From positions 1 through 37,401 of the forward strand of contig ATSW01012106.1 of assembly GCA_000444245.1 (NCBI GenBank): a stretch of DNA of 37,401 nt. Direction: 5' to 3'. This document shows positions 22,101-31,660 of this stretch, piece by piece. Source of the DNA: Botryllus schlosseri (Eukaryota; Chordata; Ascidiacea; Stolidobranchia; Styelidae). Position 1 is the stretch's first letter; each line of letters starts with the position of its first letter. The position numbers were made by a program, and so were the translations under genes. The notes under the pieces are model-generated. The model did not search any database. It was not told the origin of the DNA and was given only the letters and a program-made list of their open reading frames with translations.

Positions 22101-24463
22101 GACCCCTGTATCAACGGTGACGTCTTGCGAGCCGAGAAAAAAGAAAACACGTACAGTATTTTCAAGAACGCAAATCTACCAACTGGAATCCACGTTTGAT
22201 CTGAAGCGATACTTGAGCAGCAACGAAAGAGCAACACTAGCTAGAAGCTTGAGTCTCACCGAGACACAGGTATGTAACGTGCATACGTAAATAATCTCTA
22301 GGCCATGCAGTTCATGCCCATATACTGAGCATATATAACTTGGAGTATAGTGATATAGAAATAAACCCGAATATTTTCGATTGATACTCGTCAGCGGTAA
22401 TCGCCAGCTACTAGTAGAGCTTGTGCGAAAAATTATCGAGACGACAGATTTCGCGTCGTCGGAAGGGGCCGTTCACATTTTCATTTGTGTGCCTTGGACT
22501 TTTATCAAAATACACCAGCCAAGGCTGTGTCAACAAAATGAGTTCGTGTACCATCTAAAATCATAATAGTACACTGAACGCTCTCATATTTGATATTTCA
22601 TGCTTGTGACGTCATATTTTGTGATACGACTGTTAATATACAATGTTCTTTCCAATTCTGAACTAGTGGCTGACGATTACCCCTGACGAGCTGTCAGCCG
22701 AAAATATTCGGGCTCATTTCAATATGAATATACTATTCAATTGTATATTGAAGTTCTGTATCTCCAAGAAGCTCTAGTACAGCGTTGAAAAGAACTTTTC
22801 ATATCAACAATCGTATCACCAAATATAACAACACCGGTATGAAAATTACAATAATCGAACAGATGGATCAAGTACAATGTACTATTTGTGGATTATACAC
22901 GAACTCCTACCATTAGCGCAAACTAGTGTTGGATATTTTGATGAAAGTTGACTCGAAGGTGCACACCTCTCGCGACGACGCGAAATCTGTAGCCTCGACA
23001 ATTTTTCGCGAAATTAGAATTCTTCATTAGATGTTTGTCAACTTCAGAATTCATGACCTTTGCCGATTCAAGCTTCAAGAGATGAATCAAGTGAATCTAA
23101 CAAATGACTATTACGGGCTTGATCCATGTAACCATGGTTGCCAACATCTACTCAACTGAAAAACCTGGGAATCGCAGTGAAATCGAAGGATTTTTGGATT
23201 GGAGAGGGACTATATGCGTTATTTACAGTCCTAATACCAAGAAGCAATGTAACTGATGTCTTTCAAATATTCAAAAGAAATATTCGGACTGAGATGTAAA
23301 TTGGAATACCTCGCCGGAGTCCATGGGTTCATTTTATTGAGCGCAATTTGGATTATTTAGGCCCAAGTCGTTTCCGTGGCAACGATTTCTCAATTTTCTC
23401 TTTTAACGATGCATTTAAATTGGTATCCTGATACCTGCTACTCCATGTAGAAGTTACGTAGTTGAAACATTCTCTCAGTTGTGATAGAATACAGTAACTG
23501 TATAAGAGTTATCTGCGTGAACGTCCTGCTGACCGGATACTTACCAATAGCGAATACACAATGTCCAGTACCCATGGCCACATAGCAAAGCCTTATATGA
23601 AAAAGACTCATGCTACTGCAGTTCATATGAAACATAGTAAGATATAACAACGTTCAGTATTTACAACAATGAAGACAAAAAGTAGGCATACGCAGGGTAG
23701 AACCTTGCAAGATTCGTCTGCGAACGCGAACCTTCTGAATTATCAAGGCTCACACGATGGACATGGTCGTGAAACAGAGCGTATGCACAATTCACCAAGG
23801 CTGGGCATATAATCGGATATACTTTTGCAGAATCATGTTTGTAAACTATAATACGTAGCCTACAGAATTAATTACCGAGCGTACTGAGTTCATACTTTAC
23901 ATTTGCAGGTGAAAATCTGGTTCCAAAACCGCCGAAACAAGTGGAAACGTCAACTCGCAACAGAGACAGACGGGTACGGTATCGGCATACCCACAGCGGC
24001 AGCAGTTGCTGGAGTAATGTCCGGAAGTGGATTTTTCGGCTCAATACAAAATCACTTCCACCCATACTCTCATGTACACCAACATCGGCCACAAGCGCAC
24101 CCCAACCACGGCTCCAGTCACCCGGTGTCATTCCCAAGACCACAGCATCAGCGGATGCACATACATCCTAATTTACAATCTCCTATTCACTCGGGACCCC
24201 TCAATGCACAGATGCATTTCGCGAAACAAGGTGGTATGCCCTGGCCCTTGTCGCAGCCTATACTCCACGCCCCTCACTTGGTGGACAGCAGATTAGGAAA
24301 AGTGTTAAATGAAGATCGTAGGAACTCTCCACCCTCTCAAATACAAACTAGCCAGGCTCCGCAGTCCGCTGTCAACCGGGATATGTCAGCAGGCAGCGAT
24401 CAGAGTGACACGCCGGGTAGAAAAGCAGAAATCAAAGTTGTTTATAAAGACGAGACGTTGTAG
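12051..24463 (+). CDS. Hmx: Hmx-class (NK5) homeobox transcription factor, three coding exons
   Basis: Coding exons are 12051-13143, 21638-22269 and 23909-24463, giving 759 residues. The homeodomain (residues 532-591) is exactly 60 residues, opens with [10 protein letters not shown] and closes with [15 protein letters not shown]. The ESTFD..RYLSS.ER block and [10 protein letters not shown] are Hmx signatures, which separates it from other NK classes. Trp48, Phe49, Gln50, Asn51 and Arg53 of the recognition helix are present, so DNA binding should be intact. Other parts: acidic stretch at residues 29-45, eh1-like FSIASIL at 113-119, six glutamines in exon 1, Ser/Pro-rich low complexity before the homeodomain, and a His/Pro-rich segment at about 624-661. 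Intron phases match (phase 1 at 13143/21638, phase 0 at 22269/23909). Family knowledge: Hmx proteins are nuclear regulators of sensory and neural development. The protein is much longer than vertebrate HMX proteins, and the usual Hmx motif after the homeodomain is not seen. Exons further upstream cannot be excluded. Confidence 0.93.
13272..13390 (+). mobile_element. hAT terminal fragment in intron 1
   Basis: CAGTGGTTCTTAACGAGGGT is the typical hAT end shared with the elements at 26219 and 32507. The sequence runs into a MITE module at about 13391 and no partner end is recognised, so it is a truncated or interrupted copy. Confidence 0.45.
13391..13505. mobile_element. fold-back MITE family 1 terminal module, copy 2
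   Basis: TAGTTGCTGACGATTACC, GTGTCAGCC, AAAATATTCGGGTTCATTTC and GAATATACTATTCAA match the right end of copies at 47-350 and 22355-22741. It is followed by ATTGTATATTGAAGTTCTGT and CTCCAAGAAGCT, which also follow the copy at 22.7 kb, so part of the flank belongs to a larger repeat. Confidence 0.65.
14082..14195. repeat. diverged copy of the MITE module
   Basis: CTCCTGATGAGAGTCAGTCG, AAAAGC, then GAAATATGAACGTATTG and GTTGAAGTTCTGTACTTTC parallel, in order, the module at 13391-13505. Clearly older or from a sister family. Confidence 0.45.
14196..15054. other. intron 1, nothing recognised
   Basis: No repeat ends or exons recognised. An open frame on the - strand (14388-14708) lacks any known domain. 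Confidence 0.4.
15055..15150 (-). repeat. TAATC-rich repeat fragment
   Basis: Read on the - strand it contains CAAGTAATCGCAATCATAAT, matching CAAGTAATCGCGATCGCAAT at about 36079-36098. Probably a transposon end of an unassigned family. Confidence 0.4.
15151..15674. other. intron 1, nothing recognised
   Basis: A 258-base open frame on the - strand has no recognisable domain. No repeat end apart from the hAT target site at its right edge. Confidence 0.4.
15675..16601. mobile_element. non-autonomous hAT element (CAGAGGTGG ends), 927 bp
   Basis: Ends CAGAGGTGGTTAAAGTA and TTACTGACCACCTCTG. Target duplication GTGAAAAT (15667-15674) / GTGAAGAT (16602-16609) matches at seven of eight. Subterminal regions are runs of AAGTAGAAGTA / TACTTCTACTT motifs, typical of hAT transposase binding arrays and very like the CAGAGGTGGGTA hAT ends common in vertebrate genomes. 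No transposase frame. Related fragments lie at 10909 and 34604. Confidence 0.85.
16610..17168. other. intron 1, nothing recognised
   Basis: Short AT-rich spacer between a hAT element and a SINE. No recognisable gene or repeat. Confidence 0.4.
17177..17451 (+). mobile_element. tRNA-derived SINE, full length, older copy
   Basis: Starts GGCGAGATAGCGTAATGG (A-box region); B box GGTTCGAGACC at 17228-17238. It shares with the copy at 29882 the body words CTCCAGAAT, CCATCTCATCCG, GTGGGCCGTGCTACAA and GACACCATGAATAC, and ends in a CAAACAACAA tail. Flanking ACGTATTT (17169-17176) / ACGGATTT (17452-17459) is a probable decayed target duplication. One undetermined base inside. Confidence 0.8.
17460..20119. 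other. repeat-poor block of Hmx intron 1
   Basis: 2.6 kb with no transposon ends found, higher sequence complexity and more CpG than most of the window. Open frames here (for example 18416-18811 on the - strand) show no domains. Homeodomain-type cores are frequent at 18840-19640. Confidence 0.45.
18840..19640. promoter_or_regulatory. candidate enhancer in Hmx intron 1
   Basis: Seen: GGGATTAAAAACCACA (Otx/Pitx-like GGATTA next to Runx-like AACCACA, near 19393), GTAATTAGC near 19453, TTTAATCCCTTAAATC near 19512 and GCAATTAAG at 19566-19574; the last resembles the CAATTAA core preferred by Hmx proteins. The block is free of recognised repeats inside a repeat-rich intron. Regulatory function is inference only. 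Confidence 0.25.
20128..21040. mobile_element. non-autonomous hAT element, 913 bp, with a nested SINE
   Basis: Left end CAGGGGTTCTTGAAATATGG, right end CAAGTTTGAGAACCGCTG; the ends align as CAG.GGTTCT..AA with GGTCGCG further in on both sides. Flanks TTGTAAGC (20120-20127) and GTGTAAAT (21041-21048) agree at five of eight. Open frames on both strands carry no recognised transposase motif. A short SINE is inserted near the left end. Confidence 0.65.
20191..20284 (+). mobile_element. short tRNA-head SINE with perfect 12-bp target duplication
   Basis: GGCGAGATAGCGCAGTGGTA, then B box GGTTTGAGTCC, then CCGACCGAAGTCGACTTCC and AATTCCAGAG. CACCAGAGCAAT occurs on both sides (20179-20190 and 20285-20296). 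Only the tRNA-like head is present; the 3' body found in the other two copies is missing. It lies within the hAT element, so it is younger than that insertion. Confidence 0.8.
21049..21637 (+). other. 3' end of Hmx intron 1
   Basis: Leads to the exon 2 acceptor at 21636-21637. A pyrimidine-rich AG at 21491-21492 (TCTGCTCCCCCAAAG) is a better-looking acceptor but leaves the frame in phase 0, which does not fit exon 1. Confidence 0.45.
21638..22269 (+). CDS. Hmx: Hmx coding exon 2 (first 44 homeodomain residues)
   Basis: Encodes the end of codon 365 (G|AA, Glu) to residue 575. Residues before the homeodomain are polar low-complexity sequence with many Ser, Arg, Gln and Asn and no recognised domain. 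The homeobox starts at 22138. The donor is CAG|GTATGT after Gln44 of the homeodomain; intron position 44/45 is recurrent in homeobox genes. The acceptor chosen (ATATAG at 21636-21637) gives the phase-1 join that exon 1 needs. An AG at 21651-21652 also fits the phase and would drop five residues. The frame stays open upstream to about 21424, so the 5' edge is less certain than the 3' edge. Confidence 0.87.
22355..22741. mobile_element. fold-back MITE family 1, near-complete copy 3 in intron 2
   Basis: Left arm AAACCCGAATATTTTCG, ACTCGTCAGCGGTAATCG, CAGCTACTAG; right arm CTAGTGGCTGACGATTACC, CTGACGAGCTGTCAGCC, GAAAATATTCGGGCTC and GAATATACTATTCAA. The interior shares GTTCGTGTACCATCTA and GTGACGTCATATTTTGTG with the other copies. 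It begins about 85 bases after the exon 2 donor. Confidence 0.75.
22790..23025 (-). repeat. inverted partial copy of MITE family 1
   Basis: CATATCAACAATCGTATCAC, TACACGAACTCCTACC, TATTTTGATGAAAGTTGACT and GACGACGCGAAATCTGTAG are the reverse complement of the interior of the 22355-22741 copy and match the interior of the copy at the window end. Together with copy 3 it makes a long inverted repeat. Confidence 0.65.
23026..23908 (+). other. rest of Hmx intron 2
   Basis: No further repeats or exons recognised. Ends with the acceptor ACATTTGCAG. Confidence 0.5.
23909..24463 (+). CDS. Hmx: Hmx coding exon 3 (homeodomain end and C-terminal tail)
   Basis: Begins after the acceptor TTTGCAG at 23902-23908 with [16 protein letters not shown], homeodomain residues 45-60. 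The frame continues for 168 residues to TAG at 24461-24463. The tail has a Gly/Ala stretch, a His/Pro-rich region ([15 protein letters not shown] and onward), and ends KVVYKDETL. The Ala-rich AAELEAANL-type sequence and the following RVP-type motif that I associate with vertebrate HMX proteins are absent; only ATET remains next to the homeodomain. Confidence 0.92.
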   Translation: MKIWFQNRRNKWKRQLATETDGYGIGIPTAAAVAGVMSGSGFFGSIQNHFHPYSHVHQHRPQAHPNHGSSHPVSFPRPQHQRMHIHPNLQSPIHSGPLNAQMHFAKQGGMPWPLSQPILHAPHLVDSRLGKVLNEDRRNSPPSQIQTSQAPQSAVNRDMSAGSDQSDTPGRKAEIKVVYKDETL

Positions 24464-24527
24464 GTTTCTTTGACGTCCTGCATTCACGAAGAACATACAT
24501 ACATACCTGTACTACCTGTATATACGA

Positions 24528-24533
24528 GATAAA
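24528..24533 (+). terminator. possible Hmx polyadenylation signal (GATAAA variant)
   Basis: No AATAAA was found in roughly the first 500 bases after the stop codon. GATAAA lies 65 bases after the stop and is followed by a GT-rich stretch (TGTGATCGTCTCGTTGTGAC, from 24539). A longer 3' UTR with a later signal is possible. Confidence 0.2.
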
Positions 24534-26210
24534 TATTATGTGATCGTCTCGTTGTGACTTTATTTGCAATGCGTCCGTTTAAGATGAAATCAATTGAAGC
24601 AAAATGACTTTGATCTGATATATGGTTGTCTTGCAGTGTGTAACTGTGTACGTAGGAGATGCTGGACGTTGGATCACATGACTCGCTACACATAGCATTG
24701 ATTGACTGGTTAACAGCCATACTCGTCTGGGTCTGCGGCTTCTTCTACTCATCTACTGAATAGATCACGTTTCCAATTTCCGCTCTATAGTGCCGTAGTG
24801 TAGACATTTAAAACTTTGAGAGAAGGGTTATAGCTACATGAGTGAGATTCCAGCCATTGAGTCCCTATGTGCGGTGTATGACAGTGGTATTATGAACGGG
24901 AATTTAGGGCCTACATACTTCAATCGCACGCATCCTATGTCCCGATTCGAACCTCTTTGTACATCTCTAGAAACCGAAGAGTGTGTAGGTCTTATGTGGA
25001 AATGATAAATACCCATATTTACCAAATTCGAACGCGATTTTCCATTTCAAATCCGAGACATGATTTGGATATGCAAATGTATACTGAATTATTCGTTCAT
25101 ATCTGCATCCTGCATTTCATATCAGGCCTCTCCGAATATGTTTCCAATCGAGGAACCCTACTGCCATGTTTGTTCACGAAATAATCATCGAAATTTAATG
25201 GTTTGAACCTTGTTTGAGCAAGCATGGTGCTGCTGTATTGAACTACCCTTCTCGGTCGCGCAACTGAACGCTTATACATAACAATAGTTACCATCCATTG
25301 TTCGTCTTTTAGGCGTGATTTAACTCAAATTCGAAGTTTGTTTAATTCCTCACGAGTAAAGTAGGGCACAGATCCGGATCCGGAGAGGTAGATTATTACT
25401 GAATCCGAATGGAACCGGGGTATTTATTTTGGCAGATAGGCCGAACTCGGGCATATCAGTAATGTCTGTGTTGAGTATGCTCAGCAGCAATGATATAGGC
25501 CAAATTATGAATGACAACTAAGGGTTCAACTGTGAGAGTAAGCGAGGTATGAATATCTGTCCCGGAGATGACTGATTCCACTCCCAGTGGAGCATTCCAA
25601 AAGGACTTACGACTGCATACATCGGACAGAAGACTTATCAGTTCAAATTATCATTAGTAAGACATGCAACTATAAGTCACCGGTCCAATTAGCCTACGCA
25701 CTTCATCTGAAAAAAGTGAGATGATGTCTGCCCGGTAACAGTGACAAATCTGCGTGTAGATCGTCCCGTGAGACGACATAAATTCCCATTTCGCGAACAT
25801 GCTCAAACTTTTGCCACATGTTGCAGAAATTAGATGCCGGGATAATCGCGGAGCGAATCGGGGTATGAAAGCTGTCACTTAAGTACGGAAGCGTATTTAA
25901 CCGGAAAGATGATTCTCGTTGATAAAATGATGCGCGGTCCCGAGGGGCGTAATATCGGTATTCGGAAAACGCAAGTGTTATTATATTCGAATCGAATCAT
26001 CTTAACCAGTATGGGATTCTAGACCTCGTAACGCTATGCACGGCCTGTATACAGAGACACTCAGTGTTGGTCAACATTTCTAGACCTCGTTCGGAGTATA
26101 CGCAGTTGATTTCTGTTTACCTATTCACAACTGTATCGTTTATACTTTAATGACAACTTTCACCTCTAATGAAACCAATTCGCTTACTTTCTACGTTTTA
26201 GATTCGATCA
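24534..26210. other. Hmx 3' flank, nothing firmly recognised
   Basis: May contain more 3' UTR. No repeat ends, no second gene. 25650-26000 is somewhat CpG-rich with no coding signature. Confidence 0.4.
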
Positions 26211-26218
26211 ATGTAGAG

Positions 26219-27370
26219 CAGGGGTTCTTAACCTTTTTTCTCCAGCGCCACCTTTCAAAAATTGCCTGGGTCTGGCACCCCCCTATTTTAAGGACTGCAG
26301 TAAAAAAAACAACGCGTAATTGGTCACAGTCAGGTTTCGGGTTGGGACTTCACTATGAGATCACTCGACTAATTAACGGTATAATTGTATGCGCTATTTT
26401 CGGGATCAAATGAAGGTTGTTATAATAACCGTCGGGTAAGGCCTACGGGCTCATAACATTTGGTTCGAGATCGATGCGCAGATCCCGAATTCTCCTCTGC
26501 GATTGGCAATACGGGGAAATTAATTGTATTTGATTTTGTTTTATTGCTTAGTGTGACTATCAAATCAACTGAGAATGTGGTAGAGATTTGCTCACATTAA
26601 ATGTAGTACTGCACCAAGCTCTTAACTTTAACGTGAATGAGGGTAATAACACTAAGCAGTATCATCCTTTATGATACTGTGAAGAAATATTTTAAGGATT
26701 AAATTTTGTAGCTTTCAAATACAAGTATATTTAGTTGATCATTTTGGCCAAAAAGCTTTAAAACATCTTCAATGTACAAAGGGCATCACTCTCAAAAGTT
26801 GTACAGTACAGTGCCTTTTCCATATCGACACGCAGTGCGCTGCAGGATAAAACATCTAGTTTAAAACACTTTGAAGAAAAATAACCCGACCTCTCAGTAA
26901 AGTATCAGTTTAATAATATTTCCATCATTTCAAAACACCACAAAACTGCGATAGAATGAAAAGATAGAGGTATCGAAACGACGTGAAGTAGCTAGCGTGA
27001 CAGGAGTGTTTTAACGGATAATTGGAAATCCAAAAGTATGCCATATCCATTTTACATGAATTAAAATAAACCACTGCATTCGTGGAAATATCGTCGGTGG
27101 AGGTCTCGCGATGAGTGCAACGAAAAACGTCTTGATTTGACAGATTTTGTCGAATGTTAGTTGCAATGAGAAATCAAGGAAATATAGAACTATTGTTCTA
27201 CTATATAATCATATGTCTTTACTACACGATCTACTGCAAGGCCATTTTTCTTCAGCACCCCCCATACCGCCCCTGAGCCCAGCGCCCCCATTTCGCCCCT
27301 GAGCGTTTCCGCCTCATTTCAAATCCAAATCGCCCCCCAGGGGAGCTGGAGACAAAGTTAAGAGCCACTG
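26219..27370. mobile_element. non-autonomous hAT element, 1152 bp
   Basis: Left end CAGGGGTTCTTAACCTTTTT then TCTCCAGC; right end, read inward on the other strand, CAGTGGCTCTTAACTTTGTC then TCCAGC. Target duplication ATGTAGAG (26211-26218) / GTGTAGTG (27371-27378) matches at six of eight. C-rich blocks (CACCCCCC and GCGCCCCC types) lie just inside both ends. No transposase frame recognised. Confidence 0.8.
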
Positions 27371-27473
27371 GTGTAGTGTAGTAGAGTGTATAATATGAAT
27401 GGATTCGCATTACTCCCACGAGGCGCATTGTGNANGAGAGACTGAAGCCATGTCATCTATGATGAATAACACT

Positions 27474-28048
27474 TAGGGTTGTTCAAAAATAACTATTTTT
27501 TCCGGATTCTGGAGATTCACTGATCAAGTCGTTTGGTTGCCTGAAAAGACGCTGCACAACAAATTTGACTCGAATCCAACCGGTATCTGTGAACTCACGG
27601 GTGTTTGAAAATTTTGAATTCATTATGAGAAAAATGATTTTTCAATGCCATGAAATTATTGAGTTGTGTACAATAACGATGCAAAACAAATTTTACGTAA
27701 TTCCAAGCGTGCGAAAATATTTGAGTTTTTCATTAATAATTCCGTCCAGTCTATTTTTGCGAATCCAAAATTTGAACTGCAGTAACTTCGCTTCTACCGG
27801 TTGGAAGTGAGCAATAATTGGTAGGCATCGTTCTTGTAGACAACTTACCAATTTCATGGGATTGACAGTTAAATATGAATTCTTTTCAATTTTTATTACA
27901 ATGACTTCAAAATTTTCCCACTATTGCGCGCTCACAACTACCGGTTGGAATCGAGCCAAATTTGGTGTGCCGCTTTTTTAGTCAATGTAACAATTTAACG
28001 AGTGAATCCACAGAATCCGGAAAAACACGTTATTTTTGAACAACCCTA
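27474..28048. mobile_element. fold-back MITE with two layers of inverted repeats, 575 bp
   Basis: Outer ends TAGGGTTGTTCAAAAATAAC ... GTTATTTTTGAACAACCCTA, both continuing with a GGATTCTG / CAGAATCC word. A second inverted pair lies inside: CAAATTTGACTCGAATCCAA with ACCGGT near 27560, and ACCGGTTGGAATCGAGCC, AAATTTG near 27940; a third ACCGGTTGGAAGTGAG is at about 27795. Flanks ATAACACT / ATAGCGGT match at five of eight. An 81-codon open frame inside has no known domain. Confidence 0.7.
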
Positions 28049-28056
28049 ATAGCGGT

Positions 28057-29868
28057 GTTTGAACACTATCGCTGCGATTGCCCAACCAATATCTCGTTTC
28101 AAACCACATACTTCTGTAGCCTACTTCCCAAACCCTGCGATACGTGTTTTTGCATGTCCCGGAAATTGATTCGCCTGCTTGCGATCGCGATGAAATTAAC
28201 TTGACATTGATACAATGACTACTTTGACCATATCTGTGCCAAATATCGTAGTATCATGTCGAATACCATTAGGCCTAAGCAGCAGTTTGTATCTCTCAAG
28301 AGACCTCCACCAAAGGGGTTCAAGATTAAGACTTTGTTGATGGCGGACGATAGCGCATTTTGCCTGTTGATATGAAAAATGAAAACTAGTCGCAGCGACA
28401 TAATTGGTCTTTGAAATCATGTTTACGGTCGAACAGAAATTTTCCGCGATTACCCTGATTAAGTATCTTAGTCGCCGTGGGAATAGAGAAGGAATTTAGC
28501 ACTCTTTACGCTCACAAATGTTAAGTGCAATCTGTAATGCAGCGATTATCAACGGTGCTGTTGCGAGGTCTAGGACCTCGACAGAAACCCTGCGACCCCA
28601 GTCTGTAGAAAGAGAATTGACGAAACCAGCGCATTCGGACGAATCGATTCCGCTTATTAATATTTGATGTAATGCGCATTCGTCTCCTCAACGACAGCGC
28701 TAAATGGCAGAAATCGAAGATATATTTTCGCCTAAATCCCGAACGAATTAAGCGAATTTGATGACAAGCGATCTACTGATATTGGCAAACGCGCAAAACT
28801 AACGAGCTGAACCTAAAAGGGATCAGCGCACTTCCCCCTTTTTCTCTTCGATGTCCCGGGGGGCGTAAAAACGTCAGAATTGCAATTTGGCTCGCAGCCG
28901 AAAATTGCCCTTTTACATCGGATTATACACAGTGACTAAATAATTGCTCGTAGATCACGATGATATCTCCGAAGTTTTCACTTTACTGCCGTGTCTTTGC
29001 CCACATTTAATATGCTTACAAATCTCACATGATATAACCTGTGTGATCATGTGTGTAACAGTTTTGGCAAGCTTCATATCAGTTACCAGATGAAATTACA
29101 GATCTAGTGTTATTTTATATAGGTTTATTTCTAGCCTAGCTCCGTGGGCCAAAAACGTTTATAATGTATAAATATAGAGTGTTCCAACCTTTCGTTCAGA
29201 ATACACAGGGGCGGTCGCGAGACTGATCAATTACAAAATATTCGCCCACCAATCTTGAACAATTGCTTGTAAATTGGTTAAGGTGATTGGATATTTTTTC
29301 AAAAATAATCATCTGCAAAACCAGCGCAGTGTGTAGCGTGTAACATCTTCTATTTACATGTGTAATTCAGTATTATTTTCGATAGCTCCCTCGGACCATT
29401 TGAGTTGATTTACTCGTATATTAGCTGTAGTTTCCGTAATTGAAAGTTCCAATCTTAACAACAAAAAATTGTTATAATGCGACGAAGTTGATTTCGTATG
29501 ACATGCGATCCTCCGTTTCTGTAATCAAAGAACCTGAGCATCCCTTGTGTTACGCGTTGCAGATAAAGAGAAAAAATCAATTGATGACGGCTACCGCTTG
29601 TTGCCACTCTGCTACGCAAAGGAATGGGACGGTTTACACATACAAGAATGAACTTCACTAAAAAACCCTTGACGAATCCCACATTATTCATTTTTTTCAC
29701 CTCTTCGCTGCCTACAGATTGCTCTAATGTAATAGTTGTAGCACAGACGGTAATCTAATAGTTTCCTGATGATATCGCACACCGCCCAATCAAAGCTAAC
29801 CAAGGACTATTAAACTATATCGTACGGTACTAAGGACGTTCCAGTTTGGTGAGTACAGAGAGAAATGT
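28057..29868. other. non-coding, nothing firmly recognised
   Basis: No gene or clear repeat end. 28420-28960 is CpG-rich with several TAAT and GATTA words and no coding frame; possibly regulatory. Confidence 0.4.
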
Positions 29869-29881
29869 ACAAGGTGATGAT

Positions 29882-30164
29882 GGAAGTGGCAAGAGAGCGT
29901 ATTGGTATAAATCTATAGCTGCAACACGAATGAGTTGCGGGTTCGAGTCCGACCGAGGCCGACTCCAGAATCCCTGCCCAAGTGATGGAGGTTTTTCTAG
30001 GCTCCTCCTCGCCATCTCATCCGCGTAGGTCACTTCTTATAGAAAACGTAGAAGTGGGCCGTGCTACAAGTCCGCATCTACGGAAGAAAATTGAAGAAAA
30101 TTAGCCTGGTGTAAATGACTGTAATAGTAGTAGACAAACACCATGAATACCTCAAAACAAACAA
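29882..30164 (+). mobile_element. tRNA-derived SINE, full length with perfect 13-bp target duplication
   Basis: ACAAGGTGATGAT is repeated exactly at 29869-29881 and 30165-30177. The head carries the B box GGTTCGAGTCC at about 29939-29949, then CGACTCCAGAATCC, the body CCATCTCATCCG, GTGGGCCGTGCTACAA, GACAAACACCATGAATACC and an AAACAAACAA tail. The perfect duplication marks it as the youngest datable insertion of full-length type in the window. Confidence 0.88.
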
Positions 30165-30177
30165 ACAAGGTGATGAT

Positions 30178-31323
30178 TGTAATATAACATGTACGCAATT
30201 TTACGAGTATCGCTTGAACCAATTGATATTCGAGGAGCAAGTCTGTTCCTCAAATAGTTTAACAAATCAGCTGCTACGACAGGATGCCTATAAATGACTA
30301 AGCGAATCCATAGATCACACATGGTTTGAAAAGATTTACGACTAAATTCGTCATGTCCATGTAACATAACAGTCACCCTATATTAAGTTTACCACCTCCT
30401 ACTTTCGATATTACAACTGATTGTTATGACCGCTTTTAGTATGTTTTGCAATTCAAGNGACTGAGCCTATGTCTGTCTCGCTCTCGAACTGGGATGGCAA
30501 TTTTATGGAGGCAGTAAAGTCTCCCCAACGCCGTGGAATCCGAATCCAAACCGAATCGAGTATTATCGAGAAAATCTACCAAATTTCGATACTATTTCCC
30601 GCTTTGAAAGTCCATGAATCTCGATTGGTCGTGTCGCAGTTTGCAAAACATTTGGTACAAATATACACACGTTAGTGGAAGGTTAATACGTTGCAACATT
30701 GCCACAAATTGCGATAAAATAAGTATGGTAGGTCAATACCGAGTTACGATCTTCAATGTAATGTAGAACTGGAATTATTTCTCTGTAACCGCATAAATAA
30801 GAGGAACATATTTGAGCATTGCCCGTCATTCGGACTCGTATGACGTCATAATGAGTGATACTCGAATACTCGACTCGAAGTGTAACACTCGCGTCTTAAT
30901 CGAATCACTCAGGTACTCTATTTTGTCCAATCCTACATATCAAGACATTACCGCAAGCTTATTTTACGAGTATGGATATTGACACCTAAATTGAATAGCG
31001 CTTTATATCACTATGCACCGAATCAAGACTGAAATTTCAAGCTTCTGTCGGCATTGCAGCGAATCTGTTACTAATCATTTATTCATGAGGACGTGTGGAA
31101 CGATAATGGCCAAGTGATGTGAAGAAGATCGTCTCAATAATTTCTCCTAATGACTCAACTATCAACGTCGAGCCGTCACTCATATTTTGCCAGGAGTATG
31201 GTTCTCGAGTAAGCTGTACGTACATTCTAATAGGGTCACGATGTCTATATATAGTATACCACACAAAATGACTTCAAATAAAGTCTTTTGTGTTATGTTG
31301 TTTCACGCTTCATGCGGTCATAA
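30178..31323. other. non-coding; ACTCG-rich patch at 30838-30915
   Basis: The patch repeats ACTCG/CGAGT words (GATACTCGAATACTCGACTC) and may be a transposon end. No gene recognised elsewhere. Confidence 0.35.
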
Positions 31324-31660
31324 GTAGAGCCCGAGCGATTATCGGTTCGCCGATAATATCGAGTCTATATTACACTTTAGAAGAAATATCGGTATCGTGA
31401 TTGGTAAAGAAATATCGGCAATTTTCGTGATGTCGCAACACGATTGCAGAGAGTCAGCGGACTATAACCTGCAACGGATAGTTCAAGAATATTGATTAGT
31501 TTCTAATAGGTTACAGGCGTCCATATGCATCATAGCTATATCTGTAAAGCATTTCAGTTAAATTCTCTGAAGTTTTTGAAATGTACTAAAATCGAGAGGC
31601 CCTATGTTTTGAATATCGGCTGAATATATCGGGATTATCGTTGAATGTGCTAGTTTCGGT
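31324..31660. repeat. possible hAT-like element with TATCGG-rich ends
   Basis: Begins TAGAGCCCGAGCGATTATCG followed by several ATATCGG words, and has GAATATCGGCTGAATATATC near 31611-31630. This resembles the GGGCCCGACCGAT.ATCGGC ends of metazoan hAT elements. The right boundary and target duplication were not found. Confidence 0.35.
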
